From Chryseobacterium ginsenosidimutans (GTDB taxonomy: Bacteria > Bacteroidota > Bacteroidia > Flavobacteriales > Weeksellaceae), in NCBI RefSeq assembly GCF_024807225.1, contig NZ_JANUCO010000001.1, positions 3,720,001 to 3,784,000 of the forward strand: a stretch of DNA of 64,000 nucleotides, given 5' to 3'. A model generated the notes under the pieces. It did no database searches. It was not told where the DNA came from and worked only from the letters and a program-made list of their open reading frames with translations. Shown piece by piece: positions 58,147 to 64,000 of this stretch. Made by a program: the position numbers and the translations under genes. Positions within the stretch are counted from its first letter, which is position 1, and each line of letters begins with the position of its first letter.

Positions 58147-58239
58147 GAGCTATTTCCAGCTTTCCGCTGTATCTTTTTGGTTACGGGCTCCGCTGCGCTC
58201 CGCCCGCAACCAAAAAGGATGTCGCTACAATCTGGGCTA
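58147..58239 (+). repeat. REP-like dispersed element, copy 2
   Basis: The opposite-orientation partner of 5756-5846. Shared blocks include CTGTATCTTTTT, GTTACGG, CCGCT.CGCTCC and AAAAAGGATGTCG. The GC-rich centre folds into a hairpin (GGTTACGGGC with GCCCGCAACC). Confidence 0.7.
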
Positions 58240-58457
58240 GGAAAGTTGTTTGTCTCAAATGAAGATATTTGTTAGTTAGAAATCTTTCTATCTGTTATCT
58301 TTCTTTGTAAACATCTAGGCAAAAATTCTTTCGAATTTTCGCAACTCCTTCAAAGGAGAGGAATTTCTGTGGGTATATTTTGTAAGGATTTTGTATAGAT
58401 TATTTACACAATAAAATTTTTGTATTTCTGTTGTTGGAGACAATCAAATAAAAATGA

Positions 58458-58465
58458 TATATTTG
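58458..58465 (+). promoter_or_regulatory. -7 promoter element of yiaA-like gene
   Basis: TATATTTG matches TAnnTTTG, 22 bp upstream of the ATG, with TTG triplets at 58431 and 58434 in the -33 region. Confidence 0.5.
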
Positions 58466-58487
58466 AAGCCTTAATAAAAACATTAAC

Positions 58488-58880
58488 ATGAAAAAGCAAA
58501 ATGTATCAACTGCATTCATAGCGGCATCTTGGGTTGCCTTAGGAGCTGGAATGATCGGTTTTATCGTAGGTCTTGCAAGAGCTGAAATGCTGCTTAACGA
58601 AAAAGGCTATTATTTCACTATTCTATTATACGGTTTATTTGCCGTAGTTTCTTTACAGAAAGCCGTTCGTGACCGATTAGAAAATATTAAAGTAACAGAT
58701 ATTTATTACGGGATCTGTTGGTTTGCTACCCTTTCTTCCATCGTTTTACTGGCTATCGGATTATGGAATGCCACGATCCTGCCAAGTGAAAAAGGATTTT
58801 ACGGATTCGCATTTTTGCTGGCACTTTTCGGAGCGATAGCCGTTCAGAAAAACACCCGAGACAATATGCTTCAGGAATAA
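58488..58880 (+). CDS. yiaA: YiaA/YiaB-family inner membrane protein
   Basis: 130 aa with four transmembrane helices arranged as two YiaAB two-helix domains: AFIAASWVALGAGMIGFIVG with the paired LLYGLFAVVSLQKAVRD, then YYGICWFATLSSIVLLAIGLW with the paired FGAIAVQKNTRD. The repeated QK..RD ends are the family signature. The function is unknown. It is monocistronic, with a promoter and a terminator. Confidence 0.9.
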   Translation: MKKQNVSTAFIAASWVALGAGMIGFIVGLARAEMLLNEKGYYFTILLYGLFAVVSLQKAVRDRLENIKVTDIYYGICWFATLSSIVLLAIGLWNATILPSEKGFYGFAFLLALFGAIAVQKNTRDNMLQE

Positions 58881-58887
58881 AAAATCA

Positions 58888-58913
58888 ACTCTCCCAATTC
58901 GGAGAGTTTTTTT
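58888..58913 (+). terminator. terminator of yiaA-like gene
   Basis: ACTCTCC and GGAGAGT pair around a 5-nt loop, followed by a T run. Confidence 0.75.
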
Positions 58914-59024
58914 ATGTAAAATTGTCTTTTCAATCATCATTTTTGTTATTTTTTTTCATTTATATCTATATTTTAATTAATATTTTAAAGAATTTATTAT
59001 TTTTACAATAATTAATTCACAGAT

Positions 59025-60351
59025 ATGTGCAAAAAACTAATAACCCTATTTCTTTTTATTTCTTTAATTCAAATCACTTACGCCCAAAACGAGTTTATTA
59101 CTGTTTGGAAACCCGGAACAGCTCAGCAGATAAAATTTCCGGGAAGAGGGACTAATTTTACGGTATCGTGGGAAGAAGTCGGATATCCTGTTCATAATGG
59201 AACGATAAACAATATTACATCTGATAAAGAATTTACCATCAACTTCGGATCGCCCACAAATCCTATTCCTGCAAATGCGACTTATCGTGTCAAAATCAGT
59301 AACGGAAGTGGAATTTTTAATCAGGTAAAATCTTTTGATAACACACTTCTTCCGGCTTATACTTGTCAGGATCACTCAAAACTTCTGAAAATAGAACAAT
59401 GGGGAAATATTAACTGGATAACTTTTGACAGCGCTTTCGTTTTCTGCGAAAATATGGATGTTACCGCAACAGATTCTCCTAATCTATCTTCTGTAACCAG
59501 TCTTAGACAAATGTTTAATCTGTGTCTGTCAATGGTTGGAAATTCTTCATTCAATAATTGGAATACCTCAACAGTGACTGATATGTATTATATGTTTGGA
59601 GACAATTCTAATTTTAATCAGCCTTTAGGAAATTGGAATGTTTCGAATGTTACTGATTTCGGCTATATGTTTGACGCGGCAAACAGTTTCAACCAACCTA
59701 TCGGAAATTGGAATACATCAAGCGGAAACTTCAATGGAGCATATGTTTCATGAGGCATATGCTTTCAATCAGGATCTGAGAAATTGGATCACTAATAATG
59801 TAACCAATATGAATGAAATGTTCCGTGAGACAAGTTTTAACCAAAATTTAGGAACTTGGAATCTGAATTCTCTCACCGCAGCAACGATGATGTTCTTTGA
59901 TTCACAGATGAGCTGCCAAAATTATGACAGCACACTTTACGGATGGAGTCTGAATCCTGCAACTCCTGATAATATTAATATTTCTAGTGCTGCTCCTCTA
60001 AAATACTCGCATCCTTTCGCTGTAAATGCAAGAAATCATTTAATAACCAATAAAGGATGGACGATTATGGGAGATGTATTTAATGGTGGATGTAATTCTC
60101 TTCTTGCAACTTCTGAAACTTTTCCTGAAAATAATATGACAATCTATCCGAATCCTGCAACAGATTTTATCTATGTTAAAAATATAAAAGGATCAAACAG
60201 TTATAAAATCTCAGATGCAAGCGGAAGAATTATTCTTCAAAACATTTTAAATGAAGAAAAAGTAGATGTAAGTTCTTTAATGAAAGGAAATTATATTTTA
60301 CAGATTATCGCAAAAGATAAAACACAGAATTTTAAATTTATAAAGAAATAA
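59025..60351 (+). CDS. BspA-like DUF285 surface protein with T9SS type A sorting domain (frameshifted), paralogue 1
   Basis: About 441 aa after correction. The signal peptide ends ITYAQ. An N-terminal domain with FTVSWEEVGYPVHNGTINN is followed by DUF285 leucine-rich-type repeats (NWNTSTVTDMYYMF, GNWNVSNVTDFGYMF). The frame breaks at GAAAC, 59725-59729. Deleting one A gives NTSSGTSMEHMFHEAYAFNQ and continues the repeats. The C-terminus is a T9SS type A sorting domain (IYPNPATDFIYVKN, then SLMKGNYILQI). It is probably a cell-surface adhesin or secreted protein. Paralogues follow at 26- and 19-bp spacing. Confidence 0.87.
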
Positions 60352-60376
60352 AACTACAACTTACAAAATATTCGAT

Positions 60377-62053
60377 ATGTTAAAAAAACTTTTACTCCTT
60401 TTTTTATTTATTTCAATCTACCAGATTACGAAAGCGCAAAACGAATTTATCACCACTTGGAAGCCCAGTAACATTCAAAACCCTGTTCCTCCCAATCCTC
60501 CTTTCCCATCATCGGATACTCAGGTGTGGATGCCGGTTCGAGGTACTAATTTCACCATATATTGGGAAGAAAGTGGATATCCTGCTCACAACGCCACTCT
60601 GAATAATGTAAATTCTTTCTATCAAGTTCTGTTGGATTTTGGAACTCCTTTCAATCCAAATCCTGCAAACGCTACCTATATCGTAAAAGTAAGTAGCGGA
60701 AGCGGTAATTTTCATAGAATTCTCTTCAGAGATCCTGATACGTTACCTTCAACTAGTTATATTACGGGAGACACTTCAAAAATCACAGAAATAAACCAAT
60801 GGGGAGATACCGCATGGTCTTCTATGAAATACGCCTTTACAGGTTGTGGTAACTTGAATATGACCGCTACCGACCTTCCCAATCTTTCTTTGGTTTCGGA
60901 TATGTCTTTTATGTTTATGGGCTGTCCTTCTCTGGTCGGAAATCAGTCAATCAATAACTGGAAGACTTCTTCTGTTACTCTGTTTACCGCACTTTTTAAC
61001 AGCTGTGCCAACTTCAACCAGCCCATCGGAAACTGGGATACCCATAATGTAACAAGCATGGCAATAATGTTCTTAATGGCACAAAACTTTAACCAGCCTA
61101 TCGGAAACTGGGATACCTCTAACGTGACAGAAATGACTGCCATGTTTCACAACGCAAAAGCATTTAATCAGTCAATAAATAACTGGGATGTTTCTCACGT
61201 ATTGGATATGGAATTTATGTTTATTGATGCCTGGACTTATAATCAGGAAATGGGAAACTGGAATACATCTGAGGTTATTGAAATGAATAATATGTTCATG
61301 AATGCAAAAACTTTCAACCAAAACATCGGCAACTGGAATACTTCGAAAGCGCTATATATGCACGGAATGTTTGGCGGCGCCATCGCATTTAACCAAAATA
61401 TCGGCAATTGGGATACATCAAAGGTAATTAATATGGGCGGAATGTTTAACGGGGCAACTGCGTTTAACCAGGACATCGGTAATTGGGACACATCAAATGT
61501 CGTATCAATGAATAATATGTTTACCAATGCCACCCAATTTAATCAAGATCTGGGTAAGTGGAATCTGAGTGATCTGACTGTTGCCTCGGGAATGCTTCAA
61601 AACTCAGGGCTGAATTGCCAGAATTACGACAAAACACTTTACGGATGGAGACTAAACCCCGCAACACCAAATAATATCAATATGACCAGTGCTTTTTCTA
61701 TGGTCTACTCTCATCCTGCTGCGGTAGCCGCAAGAAATTACCTTGTCAGTACAAAAGGTTGGACAATCTTAGGAGATTCATACAATAGCAATTGCGCTTC
61801 TTTCCTTTCTACCAAAGAAGCAGATTTAGAAAATAATCTAAGTATTTATCCGAATCCTGCAACGGATTTCATTTATGTTAAAAATTTAAAAGGATCGAAC
61901 AGCTATAAAATCTCAGATGCAAGCGGAAGAATTATTCTTCAAAACGTTTTAAATGAAGAAAAAATAGATGTAAGTTCTTTAATGAAAGGAAATTATATTT
62001 TACAGATTATCGCAAAAGATAAAACACAGAATTTTAAATTCATTAAAAAATAA
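60377..62053 (+). CDS. BspA-like DUF285 surface protein with T9SS type A sorting domain, paralogue 2
   Basis: 558 aa, frame intact. The signal peptide ends ITKAQ. The N-terminal beta domain (PVRGTNFTIYWEESGYPAHN) is shared with its neighbours. About ten DUF285 repeats of ~25 residues follow (for example NWDTSNVTEMTAMFHNAKAF). The T9SS type A sorting domain is almost identical to that of paralogue 1. It is the largest of three tandem paralogues and is likely co-transcribed with both. Confidence 0.92.
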   Translation: MLKKLLLLFLFISIYQITKAQNEFITTWKPSNIQNPVPPNPPFPSSDTQVWMPVRGTNFTIYWEESGYPAHNATLNNVNSFYQVLLDFGTPFNPNPANATYIVKVSSGSGNFHRILFRDPDTLPSTSYITGDTSKITEINQWGDTAWSSMKYAFTGCGNLNMTATDLPNLSLVSDMSFMFMGCPSLVGNQSINNWKTSSVTLFTALFNSCANFNQPIGNWDTHNVTSMAIMFLMAQNFNQPIGNWDTSNVTEMTAMFHNAKAFNQSINNWDVSHVLDMEFMFIDAWTYNQEMGNWNTSEVIEMNNMFMNAKTFNQNIGNWNTSKALYMHGMFGGAIAFNQNIGNWDTSKVINMGGMFNGATAFNQDIGNWDTSNVVSMNNMFTNATQFNQDLGKWNLSDLTVASGMLQNSGLNCQNYDKTLYGWRLNPATPNNINMTSAFSMVYSHPAAVAARNYLVSTKGWTILGDSYNSNCASFLSTKEADLENNLSIYPNPATDFIYVKNLKGSNSYKISDASGRIILQNVLNEEKIDVSSLMKGNYILQIIAKDKTQNFKFIKK

Positions 62054-62071
62054 ACCCTGAAAATAGTAAAT

Positions 62072-63619
62072 ATGTTAAAAAAACTTCTCGCTCTTGCTTT
62101 ATTCTTTGTTTTACAGATAACACAAGCGCAAAACGACTTTATCACCACTTGGCAACCCGGTCTTATCACTACAACTACCGTAGATGCGCCATATGCTGCA
62201 ACATCAGATCAAATCTGGTTTCCGGGAATTGGTGAGAACTATTCTATTAATTGGGAAGAAGTAGGATTTCCTGCTCATAGCGGTACAATGAATAATGTGA
62301 CTTCCACCAAACAGGTTCTGATAGATTTCGGAACACCACTGAATCCCGGAGGTTCGGCTTCGGCAACCTACAAAATAAAGGTAGGAAACGGAAGCGGAAC
62401 TTTTAAACAAATAAGATTCGGGGAAGCGCAATTAGTTAATTTAGGAGAAATGATTCTACCGATTTGGCAGACGTTCGGAAGCTCAGACAAAATCCTGGAA
62501 ATAGAACAATGGGGAGATATTTCGTGGTTTTCTATGAACGGAGCTTTTGCAACCTGCAGACTTTTAAAACTTACAGCAACAGATATTCCTAACCTGAATA
62601 ATGTAACAGACGCTTCGTTTATGTTTAGCAATACTCCGAGTTTTAACGGGGCTCCTTCTATGCAGAATTGGGATACATCGCATATCGTAAATTTCGGTTC
62701 TATGTTTTCACGTCTCGGCGATACTACATTGCTTACAGATATTTTTAATCCGCCTTATTTCAATTCATGGGATATGTCTTCAGCGCAGGATATCAGTTAT
62801 ATGTTTGCAGGAAGAGGTCTTTTTAATCAGGATTTAAATGCATGGAATACCTCGAATATAAAAAATATGGCATGGACGTTCGGCAATACCCGCTTTAATG
62901 AAAGAATAAACAATTGGGACACTTCAAATGTTACCAATATGGAAGGGATGTTTCATTACAATACCTATTTTGATCAGCCTATCGGTACTTGGAATACCTC
63001 AAAAGTAACACGTATGGGACACATGCTTCACGGATGCACAAGCTTCAACAAGCCCATCGAATCATGGAATGTGAGTAAAGTTACGAGTATGGGATTAATG
63101 CTTTCGGGAGCTCTTACTTTTAATCAATCTCTTGGAAATTGGAATTTAGCAGCTTTAACCAATGGTGGCAATATGTTATTCCAAACCGTATTAAATTGCG
63201 AAAATTACAGCAAAACTCTTTCCGGATGGGCAGATAATCCAAACACAGCCAATAATATTGCTCTTGGATCATTAAGTTCTTTACAATATGCTTCAAATGC
63301 CGTTATTAAAAGAAATATGTTATTTAGTAAAGGATGGCTTTTCAGTGGTGATATTCAAGGAAGCTGTTTTCTTTCAACATCAGACAATTCGTTGAAAAAA
63401 ACTGGTGGAATATATCCTAATCCTGCAACAGAAAACATCCACACCGATCTTATTCATGATGCAACAGACTATAAAATCTTAGACGAAAGCGGAAGAATCG
63501 TCATGAGCGGAAAACTGAATCAGGATACGATAACGATCAGTTCTCTCTTAAAAGGAAATTATATTTTACAGATTATTTCTAAAGATAAAATCCAAAACTT
63601 TAAGTTTATTAAAAAATAG
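62072..63619 (+). CDS. BspA-like DUF285 surface protein with T9SS type A sorting domain, paralogue 3
   Basis: 515 aa, frame intact. The signal peptide ends ITQAQ. The same N-terminal beta domain is present (GENYSINWEEVGFPAHSGTM), then fewer DUF285 repeats (NWDTSNVTNMEGMFHYNTYF) and a sorting domain more divergent than in the other two (GIYPNPATENIHTDLIHD). It is the last gene of the cluster, with a terminator just after it. It is probably exported by the T9SS encoded 17 kb away. Confidence 0.92.
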   Translation: MLKKLLALALFFVLQITQAQNDFITTWQPGLITTTTVDAPYAATSDQIWFPGIGENYSINWEEVGFPAHSGTMNNVTSTKQVLIDFGTPLNPGGSASATYKIKVGNGSGTFKQIRFGEAQLVNLGEMILPIWQTFGSSDKILEIEQWGDISWFSMNGAFATCRLLKLTATDIPNLNNVTDASFMFSNTPSFNGAPSMQNWDTSHIVNFGSMFSRLGDTTLLTDIFNPPYFNSWDMSSAQDISYMFAGRGLFNQDLNAWNTSNIKNMAWTFGNTRFNERINNWDTSNVTNMEGMFHYNTYFDQPIGTWNTSKVTRMGHMLHGCTSFNKPIESWNVSKVTSMGLMLSGALTFNQSLGNWNLAALTNGGNMLFQTVLNCENYSKTLSGWADNPNTANNIALGSLSSLQYASNAVIKRNMLFSKGWLFSGDIQGSCFLSTSDNSLKKTGGIYPNPATENIHTDLIHDATDYKILDESGRIVMSGKLNQDTITISSLLKGNYILQIISKDKIQNFKFIKK

Positions 63620-63651
63620 AAAAAGCCTCACGAAATGTGAGGCTTTTTTGT
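63620..63651 (+). terminator. terminator of bspA-like cluster
   Basis: AAAAAGCCTCAC and GTGAGGCTTTTTT pair, 1 bp after the last stop codon. It also suits the convergent purE transcript. Confidence 0.8.
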
Positions 63652-63679
63652 GAATTACAAACGTGAACCGTCATTCATA

Positions 63680-64000
63680 TTATTTATCAAAATGGTTTGG
63701 ATGCTGAGCTTTAATATCATCAACCGTTCCCAATACTTTATCTTTCAAAGAATCCTGATATTTCTGGATATTTTCGGCAACCTTTTCGTCTGCACTTCCA
63801 ATAATTTTTGCGGCTAAAATTCCTGCATTCAAAGCACCGTTCAGAGCCATTGTCGCAACCGGAATTCCTCCCGGCATTTGAAGAATAGAAAGAACAGAAT
63901 CCCAACCGTCAATAGAATTGCTCGACAAAATAGGAACACCAATCACGGGTAGCGTTGTACAACTTGCCACCATTCCGGGAAGATGTGCGGCTCCTCCTGC
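63680..64000 (-). CDS. purE: N5-carboxyaminoimidazole ribonucleotide mutase PurE (partial)
   Basis: The C-terminal part only; the gene starts beyond the right edge. AGGAAHLPGMVAS runs in from the edge, followed by TTLPVIGVPILSSNSIDGWDS and MPGGIPVATMAL, the class I PurE active-site segments. The C-terminal end is KAQHPNHFDK. PurE converts N5-CAIR to CAIR in purine synthesis, together with PurK. Confidence 0.93.
   Translation of the reverse strand, partial: AGGAAHLPGMVASCTTLPVIGVPILSSNSIDGWDSVLSILQMPGGIPVATMALNGALNAGILAAKIIGSADEKVAENIQKYQDSLKDKVLGTVDDIKAQHPNHFDK

Larger units (their letters stand above)
58051..58487. other. intergenic region ahcY-yiaA
   Basis: 437 bp holding the ahcY terminator, a REP-like element (58147-58239) and the yiaA promoter. 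No gene was seen in the remaining AT-rich stretch. Confidence 0.5.

Noticed and set aside
537..59729. Programmed ribosomal frameshifting or transcriptional slippage at the GAAAC sites
   Set aside because: The genes are unrelated and several (ahcY, holB, mnmE, murein-independent SDR and corA) are not known to use recoding. The AAA run is too short for slippage, and the signature occurs on either strand relative to coding. A sequencing or consensus error at a modified motif explains all nine more simply.

Overview
The window is AT-rich chromosomal DNA from a member of the Bacteroidota, most likely Chryseobacterium or a close Weeksellaceae relative. The evidence is the core type IX secretion cluster gldJ-porU-porV, T9SS cargo with type A and type B (CHU_C) C-terminal sorting domains, promoters with the Bacteroidota -7 element TAnnTTTG, lipoproteins with short SC lipoboxes, and flavobacterial gene families (DUF6526, BspA-like DUF285 proteins, VGINT-type surface proteins). 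No rRNA, tRNA, CRISPR array, prophage or transposase gene was seen.

Layout. 1-8.6 kb: mnmE (cut by the left edge), an Xaa-Pro aminopeptidase, a DUF6526 protein, a 55-residue lipoprotein, topoisomerase IB, proline-catabolic pruA and two small lipoproteins. 8.9-17.8 kb: a membrane-anchored TPR/AraC regulator, then a rearranged block with a peptidase-S74 surface protein, a thioredoxin-like protein, two 238-aa paralogues separated by relics of both flanking genes, fabH and corA. 18-25.6 kb: a patatin phospholipase, small unknowns, a DUF2310 protein, a tag / MazG-like / AraC / SDR group, and a divergent HxlR-DUF1304 pair. 25.8-31 kb: a tetR-tolC-emrA-emrB efflux operon with a clear promoter and a probable TetR operator. 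31.4-39.3 kb: holB, an outer-membrane protein followed by lptC and anmK, a secreted alpha/beta hydrolase, an SRPBCC protein, a Nudix hydrolase and murF. 39.3-52.7 kb: gldJ, porU, porV and a roughly 2065-residue T9SS adhesin carrying four 690-bp repeats. 52.8-64 kb: a FUSC transporter, a phosphopantetheinyl transferase, a HugZ-like protein, ahcY, yiaA, three tandem BspA-like secreted proteins and purE (cut by the right edge).

The most striking observation is that nine genes are frameshifted, and all nine are repaired by deleting one A/T from a pentamer GAAAC (or GTTTC), giving RGAACY. The genes are mnmE, the thioredoxin-like gene, corA, a secreted protein gene, the SDR gene, holB, the adhesin gene, ahcY and the first bspA-like gene. 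Several are core housekeeping genes and the error is identical on either strand, so true decay is improbable. It looks like a consensus-calling error at a partly modified motif. GAAC/GTTC is a known, partly occupied DNA phosphorothioate (Dnd) motif in other bacteria, so the errors may record a DNA modification. This is an inference. The second notable structure is a tandem duplication (about 12957-16517) that left pseudogene fragments of fabH and the thioredoxin-like gene between two secreted-protein paralogues.
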